Below are positions 1 through 9,600 of a DNA stretch of 32,992 nt, one piece after another (within the stretch, counting starts at the first letter, position 1; each line of letters begins with the position of its first letter). The position numbers and the translations under genes are program-made. Source of the stretch: Chara braunii (taxonomy: Eukaryota; Streptophyta; Charophyceae; Charales; Characeae); assembly GCA_003427395.1 (NCBI GenBank), contig BFEA01000266.1:492556-525547 (forward strand). The letters run 5' to 3'. The notes under the pieces are model-generated. The model ran no database searches, was not told the origin of the DNA, and saw only the letters and a program-made list of their open reading frames with translations.

Positions 1-35
<35 letters not shown>
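1..35. repeat. (GA)n dinucleotide microsatellite at the window edge
   Basis: The window opens in an uninterrupted GA run. The other end of the window (32932-32992) is an uninterrupted CT run, so both edges lie in the same class of simple repeat. Confidence 0.95.
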
Positions 36-36
<1 letters not shown>

Positions 37-300
37 CTCGTCATCGTGATCTGCGCACGGGAGGAGATACAATCGGAGTTCAATTTTCAGAGCTTCATTA
101 AAAAAAAGAAAGAAAGTGACGAGGGCGTACAAGGAGGCGATGAGATGGAGGAGGAAGATGAGGAGATGGAGAAGGAGAGATGGAGGAGGAGGATGAGAAG
201 GAGGTGGTGAGGAGGAGGTGGTGAGGAGGAGGAGAGATGGAGGAGGAGGAGGACGACGACGACAACGTGATAAGGATGATGCTTCCCTCCGAAAGGGAGG
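36..300. repeat. Purine-rich GGA satellite, left block
   Basis: The plus strand is almost entirely A and G, built of GGAGGA and GAGATGG words. An A-rich segment ending in GTGACGAGG near 95-122 matches the unit boundary seen repeatedly at 1189-2100. This is the left part of the same satellite, cut by repeat X at about 301. The long Ser/Pro-rich or Glu/Arg-rich open frames here follow from base composition and are not called as genes. Confidence 0.8.
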
Positions 301-1188
301 ACCAGGAGGTACCTGATGCTGGGAGGCCGTGCGGCCTTGGAAGTCACCGCCCAAGAGGCAAGTAGGCTGCCATATTTTTGGGTGTAGCAAGCAGCTCCTC
401 CTCATTTGCGGTGTGCAAGGATTGGCGACGTACTGCTGGAGCCAAGCGCTGGACTTGGAGCGCTGCCTGTAGGAGGAGAGCAGCAGGGCGCTCAGCCTGG
501 CTATGGTGAGCGGCCCATCCTGAGGAGGAGGAAGAAGGAGGTGAAGGAGGAGAGTGGCGAGGTATCTACCTGGCTATCGTGGACACCATCTTCACCACCT
601 TGATAGGCGCTGCATCTGGAAGGCCCCAGTTAGGGTAGTGCCACACCAGGGAAGCTCGAGGCAGAGTCAGGCATGGCGGCTTAACGAGCAGCGGCATAGC
701 TGCTTTGTGTTGTCCGTTGGACAGGAGGGCAGTGACATAGCTGCTTTGGGTTGTCCTTTGGACAGGAGGGCAGAGCCCTTAGTAGTCCGCCCCTAGGCAT
801 GTGAGAGGAGGAAGAAGGGGGGGAAGCCATGGCTATGGTGGACCTGTTGTTTGTGTTAGCAGGAAGAGGGAACTTCGGATATTGATTTTGGAATTTCTGG
901 GCCATCCACTCATTGTTATATTCTTTGGAATAAGAATAGGATTGGAGAAGTCAAGGAGGAGGAGGAAGGTGGAGAGAGAAGGGGGATTTGTCATTGGTCT
1001 TGCTGGTGTGCGTCTTCTTCTTCTTCTTCTTCTTCTTCTTCTTCTTCTTCTTCTTCTTCTTCTTCTTCTTCTTCTTCTTTCTCTCTTCTTTGGTCTCTAG
1101 CTCTTTGCAAGTGCTTTCATTTCTTACACAATTGGGTGGCATTGTCTTTCATTGTGAATTTGCACTTTGGGAATGACCAGGATTGTAA
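301..1188. repeat. Dispersed repeat X, copy 1
   Basis: This segment aligns collinearly with 11980-12758. Shared landmarks, in order, are GGAGGTACC, a CAAGAGGCAA word, CTGCTGGAGC, a GGCTATGGTG word, GGCGCTGCA-TGGAAGGCC, a GTCCTTTG word, GGGGAT-TTCATTGGTCTT, a TTC-rich tract and the end AGGAT-GTAACAC. It interrupts the GGA satellite, which resumes directly after GTAACAC. I found no coding domain. It could be a solo LTR or a non-autonomous element. The conserved 3' end GTAACAC is an element terminus in both copies. Confidence 0.7.
1013..1079. repeat. (TTC)n microsatellite inside repeat X
   Basis: An uninterrupted TTC/CTT trinucleotide run of about 22 units. The second copy of X has only a short interrupted TTC tract at the same place (about 12620-12660), so the run expanded after the copies separated. 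Confidence 0.95.
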
Positions 1189-1340
1189 CACAAAAGGAAA
1201 AAGTGACGAAACCGTGATGAGGAGGATGAGAAGTGGAGGAGGAGATGGAGAGATGGAGGAAAGACGAACGAGGAGGGATGGACGAGAAGGAGGAGGCGGA
1301 TGACGACGAGATACCATCACAGTTGGAACTTCAACGTGTC

Positions 1341-1383
<43 letters not shown>

Positions 1384-2436
1384 TAACTTGGCCATGACAA
1401 GGAGGATGAGAGGTGGAGGAGGGGAGATGGAGAGATGGAGGAGGGGAGATGGAGAGATGGAGGAGGAAAAATGGACGAGGAGGGATGGAGGGGAAGGACA
1501 AGGAGACATGGAGGAAAAGGAGGAGGACGACGACAAGGAGATACCATCACAGTTCGAACTTCAAAGTTTCCATTATCAAGAAAAAAAGAAGTGATGAGGC
1601 AGTGACAAGGAGGATGAGAGGTGGAGGAGGAGGGATGGAGAGATGGAGGAGGAAAGATGGACGAGAAGGATGAGGAGACATGGAGGTGGAGGAGGATGAG
1701 GAGATACCATCATAGTTCGAACTTCGAAGTTTCCATTAAAAAAAAAGAAAGAAAAAGTGACGAGGTGGTGACAAGGAGGATGAGAGGTGGAGGAGGAGAG
1801 GTGGAGAGATGGACGAGGAGGGATGAAGGAGGAGGACGAGGAGACATAGATGAGAAGGAGGACAACGACAAGATAGCGTCAGCGGACGACAAGATACCAT
1901 CACAGTTTGCATTTCAAAGTTTCCATTAAAAAAAGAAAAAGTGACGAGGTCGTGACAAGGAGGATGAGAGATGGAAGACTAGAGATGGAGAGATGGAGAG
2001 ATGGAGGAGAAGAGATGGAGAGATGGAGGAGGAAAGATGGACGAGGAGGGACGGAGGAGGACGAGGAGAGATGGAGGAGGAAAGATGGACGACTAAGGGT
2101 AGAGGAGGTGATACTGACACAAATCGAAGTTTACACAAGAAAAGGTGACGAGACCTTGGCAAGGAGGAGAACGAGGAGGACAGGAGGAGGCGGAGGAGGA
2201 GGGAAGATGCACGAGGAGGGGAGAGGTGAAGGAGGAAGTGACGAGGAGGAGGAGAGATGGAGAAGGGGACGAGGAGGAGGCGGAGGTGACGAGGAGATAG
2301 TCCGAGGTACTATCAAAGCTCTGAGTACAAGATCTGGAAAAAAAAAGAAAAGGACAATAGCAAGACGAGGAGGAGGAGAGATGGAGGAGGAGGAGGTGGG
2401 AGGAGGAGGAGGAGGTGGGAGGAGGAGGGGGAAGGG
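1189..2436. repeat. Purine-rich GGA satellite with about 160-230-bp units
   Basis: Tandem units share a recognisable boundary: ATACCATCACAGTT, then GAACTTCAAAGTTTCCATT, then an A-run, then GTGACGAGG and GACAAGGAGGATGAGAG. Boundaries lie near 1310, 1540, 1703 and 1893, so unit length varies from about 160 to 230 bp. Between boundaries the plus strand is GGA/GAGATGG-rich. One boundary carries a pure A-run at 1344-1380. From about 2100 to 2436 the units lose the boundary and become GGAGGAGG-rich. No real gene is visible. Confidence 0.85.
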
Positions 2437-2440
2437 GAAG

Positions 2441-2566
2441 CACGATATTTTGTTTATTCCCATGAATCATACAAATGTTGATAAATTTGTGTATCAATTG
2501 TTGCACCTTGCAATTCTCTAAAATCAAAGGCTCGAAGAGCGAGACTTGTGAGGTTTTTCGGTTCAT
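2441..2566 (-). pseudogene. rps7: Mitochondrial rps7 5' fragment (nuclear mitochondrial insert)
   Basis: The minus-strand frame starts with an ATG at 2566 that overlaps the rps12 stop (shared ATGA). It encodes about 42 residues, including QQLIHKFIN-CMIHGNK. This resembles the start of ribosomal protein S7, whose N-terminal helix has the form LI-KF-N--M-DGKK. The frame then runs into the GGA satellite and becomes a proline run, so the gene is truncated after roughly a quarter of its length. The rps12-rps7 order is common in plant and algal organelle genomes. The call depends partly on the neighbouring rps12 fragment. Confidence 0.65.
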
Positions 2567-2808
2567 ATTTCAATTTGGGGTTTTTGGGTACCATATTTTG
2601 ATCTGCCTCGATGTCGATTAGGAATTCCTTGTAAGTCTTTCACTTCTCGAATACAATGGCATTTTACACCAGGCAAATCTTTGACTCTACCTCCGCGAAC
2701 CATAACAATAGAGTGCTCTTGTAAATTATGGCCTTCTCCCGGAATGTATGCAATCACCTCATTTCGATTGGTTAATCTCACTTTAGCTATTTTGCGTAAA
2801 GCTGAGTT
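2563..2808 (-). pseudogene. rps12: Mitochondrial rps12 3' portion (nuclear mitochondrial insert)
   Basis: The frame encodes the last 81 residues of ribosomal protein S12, from NSALRKIAK to the natural stop. Conserved S12 blocks are intact: [24 protein letters not shown] and RGRSKYG. The GEGHN form and the HCIR-VKDL-GIP stretch match plant mitochondrial S12 rather than plastid S12, which has GIGHN and a different segment before RSKYG. The N-terminal part (about 43 residues) is missing, and unrelated sequence begins right upstream of the conserved Asn-Ser. With nuclear satellite on one side, this is a nuclear copy of mitochondrial DNA. The surviving frame has no internal stop, suggesting a fairly recent transfer. 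Confidence 0.9.
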
Positions 2809-3295
2809 GAGTTCGAGGAAGGGCAGGAGGGCTGGTAAAGACTCACCTTGGAGGAGGGTTGAAGTCGGTGATGGTCGCTCCAGAGCTCAGCCTCGGTGAT
2901 GATGCAAATGCAGGGGGAGGTCAGCGCTGCTCGTAGCGGGGGACTGACGGCGCTGCTTCCCGGAGTGGACTGGAGGCGGCTGCAACAACGAATAAACGGT
3001 CCGCCAAAGCCCTTCCAGTATCGACCTGCTAAAACTAAGAAACGGTCCCCCCCCCCACCCCAAAACAAAAATTGAAATCGTTTCAAGCACGGCCCACTAA
3101 AATTTTATTTGGGCTTCAAAACCATTTTTGCTGGGGGGCCGGCCCAGGGATGAATCGACACCGGGGCTTTTTTTTTTTTTTGAATATGGCCTGGGCCTTC
3201 GTGCGGTGTGCAGGTCGTGCGCCACTCCGTTGGGGTGCGCTTGAGTGCCAACGGTCCGCGAATCAGCGCACAACGTGCGCTTGCATGTATATATT
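2809..3295. other. Unassigned sequence with C-run and T-run
   Basis: No gene recognised. It contains a C-run near 3047-3056, a T-run near 3168-3181, and a GGCCTGGGCC word at about 3188 that recalls the GGCCCAGGCCCC seen near 31175. It separates the mitochondrial insert from the LINE-like repeats. Confidence 0.5.
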
Positions 3296-3505
3296 CTTAA
3301 TCGTTCCAAAGGGAAGCAATCAATGCTGTCAGGATAGGTCAGAAAGTACCAGACACAATTAGGATGTCCCTTGACTTGCCAGTGGAACAGGAACCGAACT
3401 GAGGCTCCCCAGAATGGATATGGAGCCAGAACCATAAGGATCTGTTTTTCTTCGACAAAAGGAAAAAAAAAAGAAAAGAAGGAGAAGAAGAAGAAAAAGG
3501 AAAAA
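3296..3505 (+). repeat. LINE 3'-end-like repeat with A-rich tail, copy 1
   Basis: TTGACTTGCCAGTGGAACAG through CATAAGGATCTGTTTTTC at about 3367-3450 matches 11735-11808. There the same sequence ends in a poly(A) run downstream of a LINE coding fragment. Here it is followed by an A/G-rich tract and then directly by the U6 sequence. The first 70 bp (3296-3366, with TTCCAAAGGGAAGCAA and AATGCTGTCAGGA) recur as a direct repeat at about 3678-3750. Confidence 0.7.
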
Positions 3506-3507
3506 AG

Positions 3508-3616
3508 GTCCTTCAGGACATCCATTAAAATTGGAACGATAGTACGATACAGAGAAGATTGGTATGGGCCCTGCGCAAGGATGACACACAAAAATCGAGA
3601 AATGGTCCAAATTTTT
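3508..3616 (+). pseudogene. U6 snRNA-derived sequence (retropseudogene)
   Basis: The segment follows U6 spliceosomal RNA from its 5' stem-loop (GTCCTTCAGGAC) through AAAATTGGAACGATA, ACAGAGAAGATT, CTGCGCAAGGATGACAC and AAATCGAGAAATGGTCC, to a terminal T run. Differences argue against function. An 8-nt duplication (GTACGATA) lies before the ACAGAGA box, and the AGC triad expected after GATT is replaced by GGT. The upstream sequence is an A/G-rich LINE-like tail, not a TATA plus upstream element. An A-rich stretch follows the T run. This is best read as a retroposed U6 copy joined to a LINE 3' end. Confidence 0.88.
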
Positions 3617-3669
3617 GAAAAAAGAAAAAAAGAACAAGGACAGAGCAGAGAGCTCAAAAGACAAGGAGA

Positions 3670-3900
3670 GTCCTGACAGTTAATCCTTCCAAAGGGAAGC
3701 AACCAATGCTGTCAGGACAGTTCAGAAAGTAGCAGATACATTTAGGATGAAAAACAGGGTTGGAGCACTGGTAAATCCTCCCAGTCGGGTAGTAATCAAT
3801 GCCGTTGTCTGATCTCTCGACCACGATGGGGAGAAGTGCAGAGTCAGTACATTTGATGTAAGGCACAATGGACCCAGTTTCCAACAAATTCGTTTCTTGC
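3670..3900 (+). repeat. LINE 3'-end-like repeat, partial second copy
   Basis: 3678-3750 repeats 3296-3366 nearly word for word (CTTCCAAAGGGAAGCAACCA, ATGCTGTCAGGACAG, TTTAGGATG). The rest, with CAGTCGGGTAGTAATCAATG and TTTGATGTAAGGCACAATGG, is more diverged and resembles the stretch at 11640-11725. Together with the copy at 3296 it brackets the U6 pseudogene. Confidence 0.55.
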
Positions 3901-4060
3901 TTTTTTAACAAAAGAAAAAGAAAGGGTAAAAGACTAAAAGTACTAAAAGGTCATTTATTGGTTCTGCTTGGCCTCACACATAGCACATGCTTGTCTTTTC
4001 TTTGTCATGTGGGCTGTCCTCTGTCTGGGGTAATGATAGGGTCTGCCTTCGATTTTCCAG

Positions 4061-4204
4061 AATGTTTTGGATGCAGATGGAAAGCTCATCACAGTTAGTG
4101 GTGATGTGATCTTGACAAACAAGAAGCGACATGTGTCGTCTCTCTCTTCAGCATCAGTCCTATCCCCAACTCGAAAGGTTCCTCGGATAGACGAAAACCC
4201 CCAT
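4061..4204 (+). CDS. Internal coding exon of 48 codons, unrecognised protein
   Basis: The exon is bounded by a pyrimidine-rich acceptor (TTCGATTTTCCAG ending at 4060) and a strong donor (CAT|GTAAGTT at 4205). Between them one frame is fully open for exactly 48 codons, beginning NVLDADGKLITVSG and ending PRIDENPH. The same frame has three stops in a row just upstream (TAATGATAG at 4031), as expected of an intron. Codon use is balanced, unlike the surrounding repeats. It ends in phase 0, and the giant exon's acceptor at 16488 is also phase 0, so the two would join in frame. I infer they belong to one gene. No family is recognised. It carries no Met start, so it is not a first exon. Confidence 0.6.
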
Positions 4205-4959
4205 GTAAGTTGTTCCTGGAATTTTAGCTGGTCCTCCTCACCTTAATCCCATGTAAGTTTGGTGGTTTATTGATTGATATAACATAACATTATTCAACAC
4301 TCTTTTGTGCCTACTGAATTGCTACCCAGCTAAAAGTCAGTCAGGTATGGAATATTTCTACTAAGTTTCTAGGAAGAAGAAAAGAGAGGTAGACAAAGTG
4401 TTGGGTGATACACTCAAGTGTTGGTTCCCCTCTCCTCATCCCATTTTCTTTATATCTGCAGCCATTTCTCTATATGTGCACCCATCCCTCTCCAATCCAG
4501 TGCACCCAACGCCATCACTTGATTCCCAAATGTTTGCTATATTTTTGGGCTCTACCTTGCTGGCAGAAAGTGGACACGTTGTCAAAGCTTGGCTTTGTTC
4601 CTTCATTAGCAGGGGCAGTAAACCTGCACCTCCAGGAAAGGTACTCTATCCTAGAGAAAGAAGTCTTAACCTAGTTTGTGTTCTGGACAGAGGTGAGAGT
4701 ACTCCCCTTGGGTTCCAACACTCTGTATTGGCCTTTCAAACTAGTTCCCTCTGAAAACTCCAGCATTGAAATACCCTTCAGACCTTCTCTTGCATGAGTA
4801 TATTCGGTCGATCAACGGGTTTCACTGCATTCCAATCCCTTACCAGCATTGGATACTCTTGCTCAATCCTATTTGTGGTATTCCTTCTTTGTGTGTTCCA
4901 CTTCCTTCTATGTATGGCCATTAATGTAAGTTCCGCTTCTCTGTATGAAAATGTTCTTT
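4205..4959 (+). other. Intron sequence upstream of the gypsy element
   Basis: From the donor at 4205 to the 5' LTR there is AT-balanced, non-repetitive sequence without a convincing exon. A candidate 28-nt exon near 4613-4640 is flanked by a pyrimidine-rich AG and a weak GT. It would break the frame between the exons at 4061 and 16489, so I do not call it. Confidence 0.45.
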
Positions 4960-5744
4960 TGCGAGGATTTGGCGCCTAGGGCAGCCAGGAATATGCCCCG
5001 CCTGCCCGAAGTGAAAGCCGGCCTGCGAAAATGACCCCAGGTAGTTGCTGCATGCTTGCAGCATCTTCAACTAACCGGCACGCCCAGCCCATGAGTTAAT
5101 TGAAATTGCTGGACCTCATGTAGATTCTGAAAGGTCCGAGGGCGCAGGCAACTGGGACTGGGCAAAGCCTGGCGAGAGGCTGCTCGGCCTCTCCAGCCAG
5201 CACAAAAAGTTGGAGGGGGCAGACTTCGACATGTTAGGGTATTGTGCCAATGCGGCAGTGTTCCTGGAGCAGTGGCCGAGCGCTGTGCCGGAGGAGGAAG
5301 CTGTGCGGTGCCAGGGAGGAAGGAGAAAGGGAGAGCGGCTGCCATAGCCGGGCTGCCCGCTCCATAGCTGAGTGGTAGAGTAGCGGAGGGCCTTGGTGGA
5401 AGGAGAACATGGGAGAGAAGGAAGAGAGGCAGTGTGAGGGGGCACATACCTGGTGTTGGCGAAGGCAGGCTGTTCGATCAGAGTCTTCGAGCAGCATTCG
5501 GGATGATGACACGTGGACCAATTGCTGACACGAGTAGGCTGTCTGATAGGATGCGTAGGAGGTAGAGTCGGCGGTGCAGCCGCCTGTAGGAGGGCTATAT
5601 TGTTGTTGTATTGGTGATTGGAAGCATTGGAATGACATTCCTATTTGGTGCGAAACTTGCTTTGATTTCTGCTCAATGATGTCTGGTTTTCTGTAAGATG
5701 TCGCAACTTGGTTTATTGCTGATCGGATAGCTTATTTCCTTACA
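4960..5744 (+). repeat. 5' LTR
   Basis: It starts TGCGAGGATT and ends TTACA, four bases before the primer-binding site. It matches the 3' LTR at 15207 through many blocks, such as AGGCTGCT-GGCCTCTCCAGC, ATTGTGCCAATGCGGCA and GGCAGGCTGTTCGATCAG. It is about 785 bp against about 665 bp for the 3' LTR. Several indels separate the two copies, indicating an old insertion. The minus-strand open frames across 5067-5638 are composition artefacts within the LTR. Confidence 0.8.
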
Positions 5745-6339
5745 ATTTGGTATCGTAGTGAGGTTCGTGGGCTCTCACCACTTGGTTCTGCCACGTTTGG
5801 TTGGTGCGGTGTGCAAGTGGTGTGATCACGTACATTTTGCGGTGCTGGTCATGCACGAGGTAAGGTGTGAACGGACGGAAGGCTAGTGAAGGGATGCATC
5901 ATTTGTGTTGGGAGTGAGATGATGCTCACCTTCGGTTACGGAGGCACTTGGAGGCATTGGAAGGGCTTTCATTATCAAGAGACTTCAGTGCTTTGCTCAG
6001 TCTTATTTGGTGCGAAACTCGCTTTGATTTCTGCTCTTAGTTTCGGCTCAATGATGTCTGGTTTTCTGTAAGATGTCGGAACTTGGTTTATTGCTGATCG
6101 GATGGCTTATTTGAAGTTACAATTTGGTATTGGAGTGAGGTTCGTAGGCTCTCACCACTTGGTCCTGCTGCATTTGGTTGGTGCGGTGCTTGCGGGATGT
6201 GCAAGCGGTGTGATCATGTACTTTTTGCGGTACTGGTCATGCACGAGGTAAGGCGTGGATGGCCGGAAGGCTAGTGAAAGGATACATCATTTGTGTTGGG
6301 AGTGAGATGATGCTCACCGTTGGTTACGGAGGCACTTGC
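5612..6339 (+). repeat. Tandem duplication of LTR end plus primer-site leader
   Basis: About 5612-5951 and 5952-6339 are two copies of the same stretch. Each contains GCGAAACT-GCTTTGATTTCTG, ATGTCTGGTTTTCTGTAAGATG, GGTTTATTGCTGATCGGAT, the primer site and CATGCACGAGGTAAGG. The element therefore has two LTR-end/primer-site junctions in tandem. Confidence 0.8.
5748..5763 (+). other. Primer-binding site, initiator tRNA-Met type (first copy)
   Basis: TGGTATCGTAGTGAGG lies four bases after the LTR terminal CA. It resembles the TGGTATCAGAGC-type site, complementary to the 3' end of initiator tRNA-Met, used by many plant LTR elements. The second copy, TGGTATTGGAGTGAGG, is at 6125-6140. Confidence 0.7.
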
Positions 6340-7039
6340 ACTGTATTGTCAGTGGTTCCATAGCTACAACCGGTCAACGAACGACTCATCAAATGAGTCA
6401 TCATCACAGCTGGTGAGATAATCTGTGGCTGGGGGCAGCATTGGCGAGGTATGTTGTCTTTGACCTTATCTACCCTCCTTTATTATTATTATTTTTTTTT
6501 AATGAAAAAGCTGCCTTCTCCTCATTGGGGGACAGCCATATATTTTCTCTCACATCACATATCTTTCTTTTAACTGGTGTTCTGCCATGTCATGGAACTT
6601 GTCTTTCTTATCACCGCCTACCACTACTCCTAAGGCTATACAGGGGACCCCTGCAAGCATAGCTTTCTACCTCTCTTCGGTGAAGGGAGGTTACCCTCCT
6701 TCATTTTTCATACCTTGAGAGTCGACATTCTTCTGGCGCGTCTGGTGCGGAGGGCAGTGCCTGTGAAGTGCCCTGGGTGGTTGAAGCACGTGCCCACGTT
6801 GAAAACAGCTCCTGGGTGCAGTGCATGCATGTTTGTTTAAGTCCCATTCAGCTTCAGCAGTGCGATAGAAACCGCGGTGTGGTGGCCTGCACGAGGCTGA
6901 AAGACAAGAAAGCTTAGTGCTAAATAGAGCAAACCTACTGGAGAATAGACATGCAGATAAGAAGGCACTGGAAGGCATGGATGAGAGTAGTCTGTGGGAT
7001 GTAGGCCTGCATGAGGCAATGCAGACTGTCGAAGGTGGG
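6340..7039 (+). other. Untranslated leader of the gypsy element
   Basis: Between the duplicated primer-site region and the first gag-like residues there is no recognisable domain. A T-rich tract lies at 6479-6500. Short open frames on both strands show no family resemblance. Confidence 0.45.
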
Positions 7040-8275
7040 TTAAGACTCCATCTAGACTACTTTGGATGGGGTAGTGACGATGCTGGAGAAGATGTTGGAA
7101 ACACAGGTTCCCTTCAGTATAGTGTTTACGTCCAGGCCACAAGGGCCACCTCCATCGGTTGTGCTGCCCATGACTGGGCAGTTTGTTCTTCAGTTTGGAA
7201 TTATTACACCCAGCAGTATAGGTGCGGGTCCATCTCAAACCCAGGTGCAGTATGTTTCATCACCGGTGTCTACAGCTACAATGCAGGCACGTGTGTTGGC
7301 TTCTGTAGGGCCTGCAGTTGCGACACAACCCCTAATCTTTGTCAACACTTCGATGGTACAGACAGCGGTGTTCACAGGGGATTGCAAGGATGAAAACCTG
7401 GATGCGTGGCTTCGGTCTGTGCTGTGTATATATGGACCAAGGACATGTGTGTAGACGAGGAGGGTATTGTCACTGCATCCTTTTTGCAGGGATCTGCAGC
7501 GAGGTGGTTGGATGGTGCGATAGTAGAGGCAGGTTATGCGCGTGATATGGCGACTCGGGCAGCCAATGTCACGCTAGATTAGTTCATGACCTTAGTTGAG
7601 TCTAGGTGGCACGTCCGGCAGCAAAGCTCAAAGGGCTACTGACGGGCTCAAGAATCTTGATGCTAGGAAGTATAGGGATGTCCGGACAGTCACTGAGAAG
7701 GTAGACCATGGTACTTGGTGTGCGGTATAATGTTGAGATAGTCCACATGAGTTGCCTCAGGTGTGTTCCAGATCATATCAAGGGCCTGTTAGTCAATGAG
7801 GCCACCACCACTAGAAATAACTGTACATCCCTTAGCAAGATTCCCTTAGACTTAGAGGCTAAGCTCAGGAATGCTAGCGTTGTGCAGGGGGCGTCAGTAG
7901 GATGATCGAAGGAAAGACTGTCCGAGGACTGGAAGAAGGGTCACCTATTCTATGTAGACCAGGATGGGAATCAGGAGGAGATGGACAATCTTGCAGTCCT
8001 GAAGGATGTAACAGAGCAGGCACACAGTGAGGAAGCTGCTCATGAGGAGGAGTTGCAGCTGTGCACAAGGCTAAGGAAACTGGTCCATCAAGGGACCACC
8101 CAAGGCGCAAGAGAAAGGCAAACCCTCTAGAGACCCTTCTTGGGTAAGGGAAGGGCTTCAGAAGACAGTCTGGGAAGACTGACACGGGAGGGGGCATGTA
8201 TGAAGTGTGGCAAACTAGGCCACATCAAGAAACAATGTCCCAACGCCAAACGGGGAAACCAGGCAAGCCAATAGT
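7040..8275 (+). pseudogene. gag: gag of the gypsy element, broken
   Basis: Gag-domain signatures appear across frames: FTGD-KDENLDAWLRS at about 7370-7425, then GSAARWLDGAIVEAGY at about 7490-7540, then FMTLVESRWHV near 7583. The nucleocapsid CCHC zinc knuckle, CMKCGKLGHIKKQC (C-x2-C-x4-H-x4-C, all four ligands present), is at about 8196-8240. Frameshifts near 7430 and an in-frame stop after TLD (about 7580) prevent a continuous product. If intact, the protein would form the particle and bind the genomic RNA. The pattern of a retained knuckle but a broken frame fits a dead copy. Confidence 0.75.
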
Positions 8276-8502
8276 AGTATTATCCGCTTTACAGAGTCTG
8301 AAGAGGTAGGAAATAGTTCCAACCAGGCTAGATACTCCCTCAACCTCTCATAATATTGACCCTTTAGTCACTCTACAGTCACCATTAGACCAGGTGTTGC
8401 TCTGTTCACCCAATGTGACTGAGTCCTTAGAGGAGCTAGAAAATTAGTGGTCTTAGAAGATCTCGTAGCTTCCTGGGTGGCTATGAAGGTCCCAAGGGCA
8501 AA

Positions 8503-8800
8503 TTGATAGTGGTGGAAGTTGATGTAGGTGGTCATAAAGCAGGGGCACTAACAAACATTGGTTCCACTCGCAATTACATCAGTTGTGCTTGTACAGATAG
8601 GTTGCGCTTAGGGGATCAAGGGCAGCAGCTAAGTAGACCTGTATTGTCTACCTTAGCCTACAAGCAGACTATAGTGGTGAAGGATTGCATCTGGGATGTA
8701 GTGTGCACCTTCTCCTATGGAGGAGAGAAATTAAGACACCGATTGTCATTCCTTGTGAGCAACGAACTCCCATTTGATATGACCCTAGGGATGTTCTAGT
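8503..8800 (+). pseudogene. Aspartic protease of the gypsy element, catalytic Asp lost
   Basis: The open frame contains VGGHKAGALTNIGSTRNYIS, which lines up with the retropepsin active-site region (usual form L-[ILV]-D-[ST]-G-[AS]-T-x-[NS]-[FY]-I). The Asp of that triplet is absent: the sequence reads T-N-I-G-S. The following segment, LSFLVSNELPFDMTLGM, fits the protease C-terminal part. The frame ends in a stop at about 8800, shortly before ARPQFDWVTTTMKYETLKG, the usual protease-RT linker. Not catalytic as it stands. Confidence 0.65.
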
Positions 8801-9600
8801 TGGAGTCTTGGAGGTTGCACGGCCCCAGTTTGACTGGGTGACGACGACTATGAAGTACGAAACGCTCAAGGGGAGGATGCTCCTTTTGAAGAAATACAGT
8901 CAAAGTCTGGCAGACTCTTATGGTGGTTTGTGTGCTAGTGTGTTCTACAATTACTATAGGCAGCACCAAGAAGAGGGTATGTACCTAGTGTTTGTATCGC
9001 AAAAGAGGCAGGCCATAAAGGGCCCTCTAGAGAAAGAGATCGCGAAGTGTCCAGACCTTCAGGAGGAACCTATAGGAGTTGTTGATAGGAAGATTGTCCA
9101 CGTGATGGCCTGATGCATGCCTTATCAATTAGTTCCTTGAGCTGTTTGTGAAGCTCATCTAATTCATCTGGACATCATATAGATCCTAACCCTGGGTAGT
9201 ATACTTCCTTGGATAATCTCGATCACATGGACAATCTTCCTATCAACAACTCCTATAGGTTCCTCCTGCAGGTCTGGACACTTCGCGATCTCTTTCTCTA
9301 GAGGGTCCTTTATGGCCTGCCTCTTTTGCGATACAAAGACTAGGTACATACCCTCTTCTTGGTGCTGCCTATAGTAATTGTAGAACACACTAGCACACAA
9401 ACCACCATAAGAGTCTGCCAGACTTTGACTGTATTTCTTCAAAAAGGAGCATCCTCCCCTTAAGTGTTCCGTACTTCATAGTCGTCTTCACCCAGTCAAA
9501 CCAGGGCTGTGCAACCTCCAAGACTCCAACTAGAACATCCCTAGGGTCATATCAAATGGGAGTTTGTCGCTCACAAGGAATGACAATCGGTGTCTTAATT

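Noticed and set aside
87-2463. Many Ser/Pro/Leu-rich or Glu/Arg-rich open frames on both strands
   Set aside because: They follow directly from the GGA repeat, which has no stop codons in most frames. None has domain-like composition.
2563-2808. Plastid origin of the rps12 fragment
   Set aside because: Diagnostic residues (GEGHN, HCIR-VKDL-GIP) match mitochondrial S12, not plastid S12.
3097-3702. 201-residue minus-strand open frame
   Set aside because: It runs through the LINE-like tail and antisense U6. The apparent protein is made of repeat DNA.
4228-4252. A 25-nt exon after the exon at 4061-4204
   Set aside because: It would need a 23-nt intron, which is too short, and it repeats the same CCCATGTAAGTT donor-like word.
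4613-4640. A 28-nt exon with flanking AG and GT
   Set aside because: Including it would break the frame between the exons at 4061 and 16489, and its donor is weak.
5067-5638. Three overlapping minus-strand open frames
   Set aside because: They lie entirely within the 5' LTR, and the partner LTR has the same frames broken.
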